From Rhododendron vialii (Eukaryota; Streptophyta; Magnoliopsida; Ericales; Ericaceae): DNA of 64,000 bases. Positions within the stretch are counted from its first letter, which is position 1, and each line of letters begins with the position of its first letter. Shown here one piece after another: positions 45,501 to 57,416 of the stretch. The translations under genes were made by a program, and so were the position numbers. Where the stretch lies: NCBI RefSeq assembly GCF_030253575.1, contig NC_080559.1, positions 9,328,501 through 9,392,500 of the forward strand, written 5' to 3'. The notes beneath the pieces are model-generated. The model ran no database searches and was not told where the DNA came from. It saw only the letters and a list, made by a program, of their open reading frames with translations.

Positions 45501-48041
45501 AGTTGATGAATGTTCCTGAGTTACTAGTTATATTTTGAAAGTTAAAGGTGTTGAATAGGTTGGGCTTCTTCTCTGGTGTTGTGATTGGCATCCGGGACAG
45601 TGTTGCATGGGCATGAGAATAGGCTTTTTATATGGTTTTGCGCCGTACTCTCCATTTCATCAACCTTTACCATACCTTCATTGTAGACACGGATACCTAA
45701 CCCTACAACTTTCTGCCATGGGTGGTGGACCTGGTGGTTATTGTGTGTTTGTGGTTGGTGCTGATAGTATGTTGATCTTAAACCCTTTACTGAGGATAGA
45801 TACCTTAAACTTTTCTTTTGTTGATTAGGCATTGAAATTTTGATTTTAGATACTAATAGTTAAGTAAAGTACTGACTTCTGAGCATGACAGGTTATGAAG
45901 CAATATTAGATTCTATTTTGCATGTTGATTTTAAGCTATAGCACAGATTTGAATTTTAGCGTAGGAGTGATCGAAAAGAAACTAGTGATCGGAAAGAAAA
46001 CTCATTTTTTTTTGTAGTTTAGGAGGGAGGAAGAAAGAATATGTGTGGCACACATTTCAGCATTGAATGTTGTTAATCAGCTTCGTCCAAATAAGAATCC
46101 ACCGGTTCTGGGGGCAAGCTAAATTGTTGAGCTTTTTGGGTCTAATATTGTCGTCTAAATTTGAGAAACATATCAAGTTGCATTATCGGGGTTAACAGCT
46201 GTAGTGGTGATTATTGGTTGATTAACATTCATTTGATGGCCGAATCAGGATTAAGTAACCACTTGGCAACTGATCAACCTTTGTTTGTATCTGCTATTAA
46301 CGATTGTTTATTTGGATAATTTGTCGACGCTCTTGGAGTACCATGTCCGCATGGTACTCCAACAAATCATATGGGGCCAGATTTTACGGCTGAGATATCA
46401 ACAATCACTCTTGTTTAGTTGTTAGGGGACAGGTCCTGCATAGCGTGTGTTCTGAGAAATTGTTCTGGAGACTACATAAGCGATGCTACATGGAACTCCT
46501 GGAGTACCCAATAAGTTGTGTTTCAGCTTATTGGCTTGATTCTCCAAACCAGATATTTCACCTCAACATTTGAAGTGGTCCAATGAGCAATAGGATTCTA
46601 ATTTGGCTTAATTGCAAGAACACCCCCTTAACCATTAGTTTTTGGCAACTTCACCCCCTTAACTACCAAACTCCCCAACTACACCCCCTTAACTAACAAA
46701 TTCGAGCAACTTCACCCCCTCCCCCATTTTCCGTCCAATTCTTTTAGGAATTTGGATGGAAAATTGCAAAGTTGGATGGAAAATTAATTCAACATACCAA
46801 AATGCCCTTTTGGGGTGTTATACAACACCCTCTCTTTCTCCTCTCCTCTACACCAAATTATACCCCCCCTCTCTCTCTCCTCCACACCAGATCTTCTCTT
46901 CTCTTTGCACAATCTCTTTCCTCCCTCTACACCACCTGACCTAAACCTAGCGCCCCCTCTCACGACCAACTCCTATTGAAACTATTTTTTTTAAACTTTG
47001 GGGTACATTGGTCATTTTCTTTCAGTCCGTCCATTTTTTAAACGGAAAATGGGGGAGGGAGTGAAGTTGCTCGAATTTGGTAGTTAAGGGGGTGTAGTTG
47101 GGCAGTTTGATAGTTAAAGGGGTGAAGTTGCCAAAAAGTGATAGTTAAGGGGGTGTTCATGCAATTAAGCCTTCTAATTTAAGTAGTATTTAGTTCAACA
47201 TGCCCCTTTGCTCTGTGATATCTCCAACAGTGGCTTGGCATACAGCTACTGTATCTTATCTTTCTGATTCAGACTTCGACGATCACATTTCTGACTTTTA
47301 GTTACTCGAACAGAAACCCTTAAGGTCAAAAGTTCTACTGTTACATAAAGATTTGCGTTCATGCTGAACACTTTTCCCTTTACATTGGTAGTTTTCCATT
47401 AATTATATTCTTTAATCTTGATATTGACTGTTTTCTGGATGGTTAAAGTGGATTGAAGTCTCAGTTCAAGAAATTAGATTCCAATTTTAGTATACGCGTC
47501 ATATGACCTATGTGGATGATGCTTTGGCCAAGAAAATTTGATTCTTGTGTTAATGATTTGTGCCTCCCTAGTTGAGCTGTTTAAGTCCTAAAGTTAAATT
47601 AGGTGACTCCAGCAGGGTAAGTTTGGATTTCTTCGGCTCTAGATGTGGGAGTGATGATAGACCTTGCTCTTAAGATCGCTGCTTTTTGAACCTAGTCTAC
47701 TCCCTTAGGTGATTGCTTATTGTTGAAGATGACATCAATTGGGAACCACCATAGGCAGCTTATCCCTTACCTGCATGCAATTTTCTATTGGGACCGCTGC
47801 ATTACCTCCCTCGCCGATGCATTTATATGTTTGTTGTTGCTGGTGTTTTGCAAGAGGCAACTGCTCATGTGCGGTGGATTTTTAGTTTCGTGCTGTAACT
47901 TTTGTTTTCACTAATGAATTTCCCGAAGGCAACTCTGGTCCTTGTGCAATGAAGTTAATAGGTCCTGTTGATCTGCAGGTAGCTACTAATCCAAGTGCAG
48001 TTGGTGGCTGTAGCTGTAAAAGTTCTTTCATGGTTAAGTAG
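42588..48041 (+). CDS. ISCA2: Mitochondrial iron-sulfur assembly protein, IscA-like 2
   Basis: Four exons (42588-42758, 43427-43557, 44528-44636, 47979-48041) encode 157 residues with GT-AG introns and continuous frame. The first ~45 residues ([20 protein letters not shown]...) are Arg/Ser-rich without acids, a mitochondrial presequence. The A-type carrier domain follows: [33 protein letters not shown] (first conserved Cys), [26 protein letters not shown] and [16 protein letters not shown] with the C-terminal CxC. These three cysteines bind iron or a 2Fe-2S/4Fe-4S cluster. A-type carriers help mature 4Fe-4S proteins in mitochondria. Arabidopsis IscA-like 2 is At5g03905. Intron 3 is 3.3 kb because two complete MITEs are inserted. 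The final 63-nt exon carries the CxC motif. The gene converges on RPL10A, 0.9 kb apart. Confidence 0.95.
44745..45304. mobile_element. hAT-like non-autonomous element in intron 3, 8-bp target-site duplication
   Basis: The ends CAGGGACGGAC and (AATCC)GTCCCTG are short inverted repeats. GGGGGCACGTGCCCCC near the left end and GCTGCCCCCACTAGG near the right are subterminal. Perfect CGCACAGT duplications flank it (44737-44744 and 45305-45312). There is no coding region in the 560 bp. Confidence 0.85.
46336..46361. repeat. Short perfect hairpin
   Basis: GGAGTACCATG and CATGGTACTCC surround a 4-base loop, in intron 3 of the IscA-like gene. Confidence 0.7.
46605..47171. mobile_element. MULE-type MITE in intron 3, 9-bp target-site duplication
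   Basis: The ends GGCTTAATTGCAAGAACACC and GGTGTTCATGCAATTAAGCC are inverted repeats. Long subterminal arms hold repeated CACCCCCTTAACTA / TAGTTAAGGGGGTG words. Perfect TTCTAATTT duplications flank it (46596-46604 and 47172-47180). The 567-bp element has no ORF. A 9-bp duplication points to a Mutator-like transposase. Confidence 0.87.
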
Positions 48042-48933
48042 ACTTTTGTGCGGCCGATATCGACTGCCAAATTCCTTCTCTATCCATCAGCGCGACCAAG
48101 AGACCATTGGCTTAAATGGGGCAACTGTGGAGATGTCTTATATTTTTGCAAATTTTGTTCTTTGTATTTGTTAGTCTCATATCCAACCATATTATCGTAC
48201 GCCTTTTTGAAAAATTATTCCAGACTAGAAATAAAAGGGTGATGTTTGATCAATTCAAATTCCTCTTTATGAGATACATACAATGATCCCACTGGTGCAT
48301 GTGAAAATACACGAAGTAGATTATTCTTGTTAAAATTTATGTGGATTTGCAGTACATGACATGGACCAAAAACTGAAGACGATCATACGCTGGAAATTTT
48401 ATGAGTTTAGGACGTGTCGTGCCTAGGATAGCCCAATCTCAGAAGCCAACTCTGTGATTCCTACTTCATGTAAGCAGTCCTTAGTAACTGAATTCTGCCA
48501 ACTACCTTAATATTTTGAAAGGCTCCTTTAACATCCTGAAATACTCTTTGGAAGGCAAAAGGCATCCTAACCTAACAATTAAGTAGAATCCCGTATCTTC
48601 TGTTTTCCTTAAAAGAAATCCGAAATCCAAACACTGCCAGAGCCCTCTAGTTCACTAGACCAAGGCAGAAACACTGTCAATGTGTAGGAAGTTTAAGTTG
48701 GAGCAATTCACACCACGAACATAAGAAATAAAACCAAGCGCGGTGATACTTCCATCTTTCTCAACCACCAAAAGAAGCACAACTAGAATTGAAGTCACAG
48801 AATTGACCACTTTCAGACAACAAAGATATCCCAGAAAACTGAAAAACAAAAAGACTATCTGAGAAACCCAGAAAACTGTAAAGTCTTGGCTGCGCCTACA
48901 CTCACTATGCAGCTTCCACAAGTATATAACCAC
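48042..48933. other. Convergent intergenic region between IscA-like 2 and RPL10A
   Basis: It should contain both 3' UTRs. No further gene or repeat with clear ends was seen. Confidence 0.5.
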
Positions 48934-51900
48934 TTAAAAGATGCGGACTGGCCTTCCCATGGTACTCTTCAGGTACAAGCACCTCACCTAGTTTTCAGAA
49001 AACAAAATCGCAACAAATAAACAATGACAAAATTGATTAAAAAAAAATCTAAAGTAGATATGTGACAGAAAAAGTGTACACGGAAAATTTTCAAATATAA
49101 AGATAATAACAATGGATGTTCGTTGCTGAATGATAAAGAAACAAACTACTAAAATTTAAGATGAAGCAGTCAAAAGTCATGACATTAAAATTCGGGCTAC
49201 TTCCTTGTTTTCCAGTGAAATAGTTTTCCAACAGCAAGTTCATAATACAAAGTTCACTTAAAGAGGCCAGGCTATCCATTTAAATTTCAGTTGAAAAGTC
49301 TTTAGTTTTTTTAATCAGCAGATAACTTTACAAACAAAGTGTTCAGTTTACGTGTTGAGGTTCAACTCACATTTTGCCAATTCTTCTTCAGCAACGACAC
49401 AAGAAAGTTTACACTCATCTGAACATTCTGGAAGATCTGTTTGTCCTCCATACCGCAGTTGCCGACAGCAACACCCATACACAGAACCTTCTTGAGTTGA
49501 AACTTCACAGTTGCTTTTGTTTCATTAACTTTTGACTCAAGGGATTCCTGATGAGTCACCAACGTTGGAAACTTTCCTGAAATGCAGAATCAGAATGTCA
49601 ACAAAATACAATATATAAATGTACAAATATTTGAAGCGCCTCCAAGACAACAAGCTTGGAAGTGGGAGTGTGGTCCTGACAGCAAATTCATATCCAACTT
49701 AACTACGCAAGTACTATGACGTTCAGACACTTCTGAGTGTAGGAGGAAGAGTAATACTTCTGAATACAGAGATCACCACCAAAATAAGCACATACAAAGC
49801 AGAGACAAGCTAACAGATCGATTGATAAACAGGTCAATAGAGTAAAACAACAAACACATCAAATTTTAATCACGACACATCAATTTTGATAGCTAGCAAA
49901 CTAGTTCAGCTTATTGCCAAATATCACATGCAATCACAATTCACGACCACATACTCAACTATGATCAGGCCTACCAGTGCATCAAAACCGGCCCGAAGAT
50001 TCAATTTTACAGAAGCAACAAAAGGATGGTAATAAAATCAAGCACTTGCCTGCTTTGTTCAAACCAGGGCCCAAGAGACGAGGGATCTGCTTGATAACAG
50101 CTTCAGATGCTAGGAAGGCATGGTACTTTTTGGCAAGCTTCTTGACCAGTTTCTTGTTCTTGTTAAGCTTCTTTAGTCCTTCGACATCCATGTAGTCCAA
50201 TCCTATCTTCTCTGCCTGTTGAGGAAAAAAGAAAGAATTAAACAAAGAAGTTCATCCCATACAAGATGTCCGTGTGCTAATCGGTGTCTATCCGGTAATT
50301 ATTGTTGACAAACAGTAATTATTTATCTAACAATGCACATTAAACCAGTCTGGTTTCAAAAGGACATTAACCCTTGATTCACCCATAGATTCGTATCGTT
50401 TTTGCGTGGATCATAAATGAAATCGTGAATTGAACCGCGAACCGTACAATTCACCCAATGCTTTCAAATCTGGATACGTATAGTATATCGTTTATTTCAT
50501 TTTATGCATGGTATCTGGAGATGTAAGATATGTTAAGTTGTAAACAAGAGTTCATATACAGTTCTAAAATAGTTATAACTTATATCTAATCTTCCAAGTT
50601 CTAACAAACCAAAAATCTATTGCATATATGAAAGAAGTTTTTAGGATGCAAAATTCCAAGTCTCCCAAGTGGGGGTATATCACATTGAAGCTTTCTTTGC
50701 CTTCGCCATGGAAAGAAAAGAAGAGCCCTTATATCCTTCATGTGAAACACGAACATAGTATGGTTGTTTCTTCTATTTGATCCGAAGGAATAGACGTTGA
50801 TCAGTTTCCTTGATATGGTTTGAAGGTCGCCATAATTAGATCAGACGACTTAAAATGCGTTTGGATTTCCACATCGGAAAATAAGCTCCAATTTTTCTCA
50901 GTGAGTAATTGCAGGATATGTACAAAACTGGGATACGCGTAGATATGTCACTCTATCGTGAGATTTCTATGCAAAAGGGATACGGGGTGGGATACCTACA
51001 GTTTTCGAAGGAGGGATACAAGTCGTAAGATATGTATCCTCTATCTTAAGTTTTTAACTATGGATTATTCACCAACAATTTTATATATTCCTTGCTTCAC
51101 CTATAGATTCGTATCATTTTTGCTTGAATCGCAAATCGAATCGTGAATTCTGACAACTGTGCCCCACTAGTAATCAACGGGTTCAACATACCTCTTCTAC
51201 GTGTTGAGCATCACCAAGCATGCAGACCTTCATCTTAGGACGAGGGATGTGCGGCAACCTCACAGAACCACTAAAACGCTTATCTTTCTGCGGATCATAA
51301 TTCTTCAAACCAATTTGGAGCTCAATGGTCTCAACAAAGTTACGCTTCTTTTCCTTCACCTCTGCAACAATCTGGGAGATGGCTTCCCTTACAGCATCGC
51401 TTTGTAGCTTACTGCAAGCCAAAAAATACACAGAAGATCATATCACACAATCAGACCAAACTAGATTTGGACAAGCTTCATTCTTTATATCATCACAAAT
51501 AAAATTACCGCAGGATGATGACCATATACATATGATAAAAATAAACCCATCAGAAAAGTACGAGCCCAAACAAAATGCACAGGTCATCATGATAAACAAG
51601 CAGCAAGCTTTTTAGAAAATTTGAAAAACCTAGTCGACAATTAAATAGACACAAACAAGGAAATGCCATCATGCAGAAGGCAACACATGAAGCCTGCTAG
51701 GTATACGAAATGATTCTCAGAAACCACAGAGTTTAATTGAAAATTAAGCAGCTCTGGCAACATATGATCTGATGGTAACGCATTGTGGACACGGACTACA
51801 CTAAGTACAAAGAATTACCAGGACACATATGATGTAAAACAAAGCAAAAAAAGCTTATTACTCATTTAAGTAGATAACACAAAATCTTCAATTCGATAAA

Positions 51901-52764
51901 TGTCCAACTGGGAAAACTCAAATCTAACCATAATTTCAGCTTCATTGATGCATCCTCTATGGTTATTTTGTGCCGCCCTTTTCCTTTTCATATGATTTTG
52001 CTTACTATATCCACTGCTGTAGCATTATAAACTATATTGTTACTCTTGTTCCCGTCGGGATAAAGAGGGTTCTTTTCAGCCTTCCTTCATGGTACAACGT
52101 TTCCCCGGGGTACCAAAGGGAAGCATGACATCATTAATGGCATAATCGTAAATTTAAAGCTTAGCACACAAAATAGGATTCTGAATTTTGAGTAACACTC
52201 AATTTGGTATAGATCGGAGTCAAAGACTGGAGTGGTTGTTAAGTGGGGCTTAATCAAATTTTGGATTTGCAGTGGGGGGAAAAACACAATTATCAGTTGT
52301 TTAAATCACATTGACCCAATTCAAATTTTGGATTGGCACCCAATTGATTCTGGACATGATAGTATATATAACACTTAAATCACATGACGAATGGTACTTA
52401 CACAACTCTCAACCAAAACTCCAAACAAAACTGCGTTCGGAGTCGTCCAATGCATACTCTAAACACAGTTGTATCTGGAGTTCTCGTCGAGAGTTATGCA
52501 TGTAGACTTAGGGAAATCACATTGACCCAATTCAAAGTTGGGCATTGCCACATAGATAGCCTATGTATTTAGGTACACGTAGTTCGGACTCACAAATATA
52601 CGTCTGAAATTAAGCTAGCAAACAATTAAGAAAAATACTGAAGCCAAACCTCAGTTAATTACAATCCCAAACATAACAGCAAGAACATATTTTTAAAAAA
52701 AAAAAAACCCATCAAATTTGAAACCAAAATGATTAGAAATTTAGGAGTAGACGAAGTACCTCAT
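48934..52764 (-). CDS. RPL10A: 60S ribosomal protein L10a (uL1)
   Basis: Five exons (52764-52760, 51411-51192, 50215-50050, 49576-49371, 48987-48934) give 216 residues, the usual length. Exon 1 contributes only ATGAG. The sequence is typical: [129 protein letters not shown] and [20 protein letters not shown]. This is the L1-stalk protein of the large cytosolic subunit. The intron after exon 3 uses a GC donor (AG|GCAAGT) instead of GT; the other three are GT-AG. The upstream region has a telo-box and TATA box typical of plant ribosomal protein genes. Confidence 0.97.
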
Positions 52765-52879
52765 GGCGAAAGATTAATGGTTTCGATGGGAACTACCTGT
52801 CCACAACATCGAATAAATATATGAGAGGTTTGACAAAAAAAAAAAAAAAACATAAGGTGTAAAATGCGATCCAAACTCG

Positions 52880-52884
<5 letters not shown>

Positions 52885-52925
<41 letters not shown>
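52885..52925. repeat. (GA)n microsatellite in the RPL10A leader
   Basis: In gene sense this is a CT tract of about 20 units between the predicted transcript start and the ATG. Confidence 0.9.
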
Positions 52926-52928
<3 letters not shown>

Positions 52929-52996
52929 TCGATGGTCTGAGAAACGCCGCCAAGAAACAGCGGGAGAGAAGTGTGTGTCATCAGTTTCGCAAATAA

Positions 52997-53005
52997 AAAC
53001 CCTAG
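52997..53005 (-). promoter_or_regulatory. Telo-box upstream of RPL10A
   Basis: The minus strand reads CTAGGGTTT about 235 bases before the ATG. Telo-boxes are common near the transcript start of plant ribosomal-protein genes. Confidence 0.6.
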
Positions 53006-53022
53006 TGACGGCTGCAGAATGT

Positions 53023-53030
53023 CTTTTATA
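53023..53030 (-). promoter_or_regulatory. TATA box of RPL10A
   Basis: The minus strand reads GGGGTATAAAAGAC, 18 bases upstream of the telo-box, which fits a start site near 52995-53000. Confidence 0.6.
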
Positions 53031-53099
53031 CCCCGTAAATTGTCTTTTCTTAACTCCGTTACTCTTTTTAACGGCAAAAACTCCGTTACTCTAGTGAAT

Positions 53100-53423
53100 C
53101 TATGAAGTACTAATTTAAATTTTTTTTTTTATCTTATACTGAATCTCTAAAGTATGAAAAATTTGTTTCTAGTCCCATTTTCTTTTTCCCACATTTAACA
53201 TATAGACTCCGTTTTTGGGACCGTAATATATGACCTATTTTTCGTTTTATGGTTGTACAAATTATAGACTAAATTATCTTTTGCTATAAAATGTTTTTGG
53301 AATGTTAAGGGGAAATGACTTTTACAGCGAAAGCTCTCGTATAAGTCATTTTACCGTGCTCACTGATGTCTCCCATCCCACAGCCTCCCAATTGACTTTT
53401 TGTCTACGAAGTCAATGATTTGT

Positions 53424-53459
<36 letters not shown>

Positions 53460-53690
53460 TGGGTCAAGTGCTTTGTTGATAAAGAGAGGGGGAGAGGGTA
53501 TGAAGACAATTTTATGCCGAGTTTCCATGTGGGATGAGTGGATGAAATGTGGCTCTCCACGTGGGTCATCCAGTGGCACCACGGTGTCTTACTCCTACAT
53601 GATCGTCGATAACATGGAGGACGAACAGTTTAGTACCACATTCACATAACTCCGATAGTTTTAAAGGATCAGTTGACAGAATAAGGATTT
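53100..53690. other. Upstream flank of RPL10A
   Basis: AT-rich, no coding region. A (CT)n microsatellite lies at 53424-53451. Confidence 0.5.
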
Positions 53691-55958
53691 TAGAGCATGT
53701 ACATCAGAATAGCCAAACTATGCTTTTGAGCTATTTTAGCTACCAAAATGAAAAAAAGGCTCTCACACCGGCCTCTGTTAATACATCGGTATATTACCTC
53801 AGCCTTCTGAGAGCATGCACACAAAGGAATAGGTATTTTACCTATCTAACAATTCATTTTTTCATTTTACCTACTCAAATCTCTCTCAACCCCATAACAA
53901 TCATCTCTATTATTATCTCTATCTTTATAAAATACTATATAAAATATTATTCAATTGCTATCAATTAAATCTGTTACTACTATCTCTATTATAAAACATG
54001 AGGGTGTGGGGACAAGTTGTTGGAATGGCTAGGATTGATTTGATCCAATGGCTGAGAGGCATTCTCATCATCTCATTAAAGAGCCCATTTCATTAAAGAA
54101 CCCACATTTTAAAGCAAATTACACAACTGCTATACATGCCTCGCCACCACATTTCAAAATGTATTCACCGTACTTCGTCTTTTGAAACCGCCACGCCAGA
54201 ATTCCTCTCTCTCTCTCTCAAGGCACCACCTCCATCACCATCGTCCTCTCTCCCTCCTTTGTAAGTTCAATGTTTTATTCGTTTAGTACCCTTTTCTGTT
54301 TTGAAGTTTGCAATTATTGTTGGGTTTTCGGTTTCTTATTAATCACCCATGGCATACATTTGCTTTCAAGGTGTTTGTTAAAATGCATGGTAGAAATAGA
54401 ATAAACTCCATTCAGACATCTTAAAAAAAGCCAAGGAAACAAAAGCAAAAAAAAATTATGGGCTCTCCAAATTCCAAACATCATTCAAAACTCCCCAGCT
54501 TATAGGCTCTTTTTCCCCATCCCTTTTTAAAAAAAAACAAAATGAAATGAAATAAGCAGCAAATTGTAGACGAAAAGAAGAACTCAAAGAAAAAAAAGAC
54601 CTACCAACATTATTTTTTTGATCAATTTTTACTGGCAATTCTGGTGCAAGAGAAGTATTCTTAAGCCAATTAAGCAGAATAGGCCCCGAGGAAAAACAGA
54701 AAATAGTTTTGGAAAGAAATCGCGGGAAGTGTAAGGACCCAAAAGCTCGAATTCACTTGATCCAATAGTCTTTTTCCTTTTGTTCCCTTAAATTGTGGTC
54801 AAGAAGCCTATTTTTGCATATACAAGTTGACAGGTCAGCTGTTTCGAGTAATAATCTTCACACCTTTCTTATACATTATAACTTTTGGTTGATGCTGTGG
54901 AACTGTACATTGTTGCATGGGAACCAATTTTGCTTTAATGATTACCAATAATCCTTCTTCCTTGATGGTTTTAGCGCTCTTACATTCTTGGCCTGAGTTG
55001 ACAAGAAAGATTGACAAATTCTATTTATTTTGGTGGGTTGCTTATGTGGTGGTTCGGTGAGTTTTTTTTCTTATAATTTTTTGGTCTTTTGTTTGGAGAC
55101 CGTAGCTCAATGATTCCCTTCTTAAGGTGATTTCTTTTGGAGGCCGACACTTGAACTGTCATATTTATTTAGCTTCTTATTTCGGTGTACCTCAGACTTT
55201 TATGAACTTTTCTTATCTCTAGGACACCTGATGGTGTTTACATGATTCAGTACCAAAATGCTTGGTTGCTCTGGCTTATGGACAATACCCTGGTAGCTTG
55301 GATCAATACTGATTTTGGTTGCTGCACTAATTTCTAGGTGGTGCTCGGCATTTTCATGCTTCAAGCAGACAGGGGCTAATTTTGGATCAATACTTCAAGT
55401 TGGTTTGTGCTCTCCTATCTCTTAGTTGGGTTTATGCACATTCTGTGTTGGGTTGTGATCTGAAAACTCTTTTCCTTTTTTTGCTTTGTACTGTTCCTTT
55501 TTTATTTTATCAAATTTGTGCTGAGTTGCAGATGATTGTCGCGGGATAATCCTTTTTTTTATATCAATAAAAAAAATCTTCGCCATTCAAGAAAAATGGG
55601 TTAATTTCCAGCAAATTGGAACTACCTAAAAAATTTTAGCTACCTACAAATTGAAATAATGTTTTGAGCCACTATCAAGATTCAAAGGGTAATTTCAATT
55701 TCAATCGAGCTGCGTAGTGCCGTAGGCATGGGCAAGCACTAGTCTATATATTATAATACGAGAGAGAGAGAGAGATAGAGTATTAGTATAATCAAAATAA
55801 TAGGCTGCCGATGAACAGGAGCTCGGTATTAATACCGAGGTTTTCTCGGAAAGGAAAAGTAGATAAGTGTTTTGCTAGGCTGGTGCAAACTGTTTTTGGT
55901 GTGTTCAATAGGTAAAATGGCTACAAATGTTCTGTTTGCTAGTTTGATGTACATGCCC
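53691..55958. mobile_element. Old TIR element interrupted by a Helitron candidate
   Basis: Left end TAGAGCATGTACATCAGAAT and right end TTTGATGTACATGCCCTG are inverted over a 12-base core (GCATGTACATCA). Common plant MITEs start with related GAGCATGTAC words. Internal sequence next to both ends has matching GGCT/AGCC style. The middle 1.76 kb is the Helitron candidate. No target-site duplication was confirmed. Confidence 0.4.
53983..55742 (+). mobile_element. Candidate non-autonomous Helitron
   Basis: It starts A|TCTCTATTATAAAACATGAGG, a typical plant Helitron 5' end beginning TC. It ends GCCGTAGGCATGGGCAAGCA then CTAG|T, with a small GC-rich hairpin (TGCC-GTA-GGCA) shortly before the CTRR-type terminus. 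No terminal inverted repeats or duplication flank it, as expected for Helitrons. No Rep/helicase ORF is present; the interior is non-coding. Confidence 0.5.
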
Positions 55959-56643
55959 TGACCTCGCTTCTTCTACAAAGGAACTGTTCAGGAGCAATCC
56001 CATATTCTATCAATTTATTCTTGCGCGCTTCACTTCTCCAACGATGATTTTCTCCCACCTTCTCCTGCCTTTTCTCCCTCTCTCTCTCTCTCTCTCTCTT
56101 TGTGGTAAGATTTCCTTTCATCCTTGGAATTTCTTCTCTCGTTTTATGTCTGGTTTGCAACTCAGGTATGAAATCCCTAACTTTTATTGTATTTTTTTCT
56201 TTGTATGTGTTTGATAGAGAAATTAGTGTACAATGAATCCATGATCGTAGTTAGGGCTTAAAATCTTGTACGAAACAACATGAAAATCTGTATTCAGATC
56301 ACTAAGAGAAAACATGAAACCCTATATAAACCAAACCGTTCAACTGAGAGATTGACGTAGATGAGTGTGAGAGACGCAATTCTCTAATTTTTGTGCATAA
56401 TACCTGCTACTGTTTTTTCCTTGATAAGATGGGAGCTTTCGTTGGGAGTCATGTTGATGAACAAAATTGTTGAAGAAAACTGCTCACTAACTGTTCGATA
56501 AATTTACTGAGTGAGTTTTAAGGGGCGCGAGTTTAAGCATGGGGTTGGGAGTTCGATTCTTGACCTCTTCACTTTTTAGTTAGCAGTTTGTAACTCTGAT
56601 TGATCCTAACCAGGGACTTGCATCTCCTAGTTCTCTGTTCCTA
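55959..56643. other. Intergenic region, nothing recognised
   Basis: Apart from a (CT)n run near 56079-56099, no coding signal or clear repeat ends were found. Confidence 0.4.
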
Positions 56644-56743
56644 ATGATTGGCAGGCCTCTCCGCTTGAGAGTCAGTCTCCCATTATGTTCATTAGTAGGA
56701 GTATCGGGCAACGTGGATCAGTTCCGATTCACTTTCTTCCGAT

Positions 56744-56969
56744 GTACCTTTGATCCGTTGAGCGAGAGCCCTTCCACACGGGACTCCCGAAAAACTATGG
56801 CCGACTTTTGTCTGTATTCGACCAGTCGGTCTCACAGTCAGGCAGGCTTATAATACCATTACGCTCACGAGCAGAATCAACACTTGAGCCTACCTTCGCA
56901 TGCCTCCGTTACTCGTTAGGAGGCATTCGCCCTAGATAAACTACCCACCTCGCAGTGTCCTGGTCAGTT
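56744..56969 (-). pseudogene. Fragment of organelle-type large-subunit rRNA (probable mitochondrial rrn26 insert)
   Basis: The minus strand reads CACTGCGAGGTGGGTAGTTT, TGCCTCCTAACGAGTAACGG, AGGTAGGCTCAAG, AAAGTCGGCCATAG, GGAGTCCCGTGTGGAAGGG and CTCGCTCAACGGATCAAAGG in the order of domain V of bacterial-type 23S rRNA. Nuclear 25S and plastid 23S differ from it at several of these positions as I remember them, so plant mitochondrial rrn26 is most likely. Similarity stops abruptly on both sides. The adjoining 56644-56743 and 56970-57050 may be further organelle DNA. It is a nuclear insert, not a working rRNA gene. Confidence 0.75.
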
Positions 56970-57050
56970 GGCTTTGCTTAGAGAAAAAATCCCTCTTTCT
57001 GTTCCGGTAGCAAGAGTAAAGCCAAGTCAGGGAGCCGAAGATCAATCCCT

Positions 57051-57416
57051 GAAGTGTATGGTTTTGACTGATATTTATTGACTGGCATTTAACTAAATCG
57101 TGAAGTTGCAGTATTTGATGCACAAACGTATGAACCAAAAACTAAACAAAAAAGGTAGATGACTAACGATTGCACTGTAAAACTGTGATTACGGAGCCAC
57201 GTATCAAATCCATCAAACAAATTTGAAACAACTACAAACAAAGATTACATCAATTTCGTAGACGTCACAAATATGACAAGTCTTTAGTGTCATGTCGAGA
57301 AGCCCACCACACCTTTCCAGCCTACATCCAAAAATTTGAAGCTCATGGCACGGATGCATATTGGAAGAAGAGAAAAAACTGGAGAAACGAAAAAGAAAGC
57401 ACTTTGCACCGGCTAT
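57051..57416. other. 3' flank of the unrecognised Cys-containing gene
   Basis: No coding region. It probably contains the 3' UTR of the minus-strand gene ending at 57417. Confidence 0.4.
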
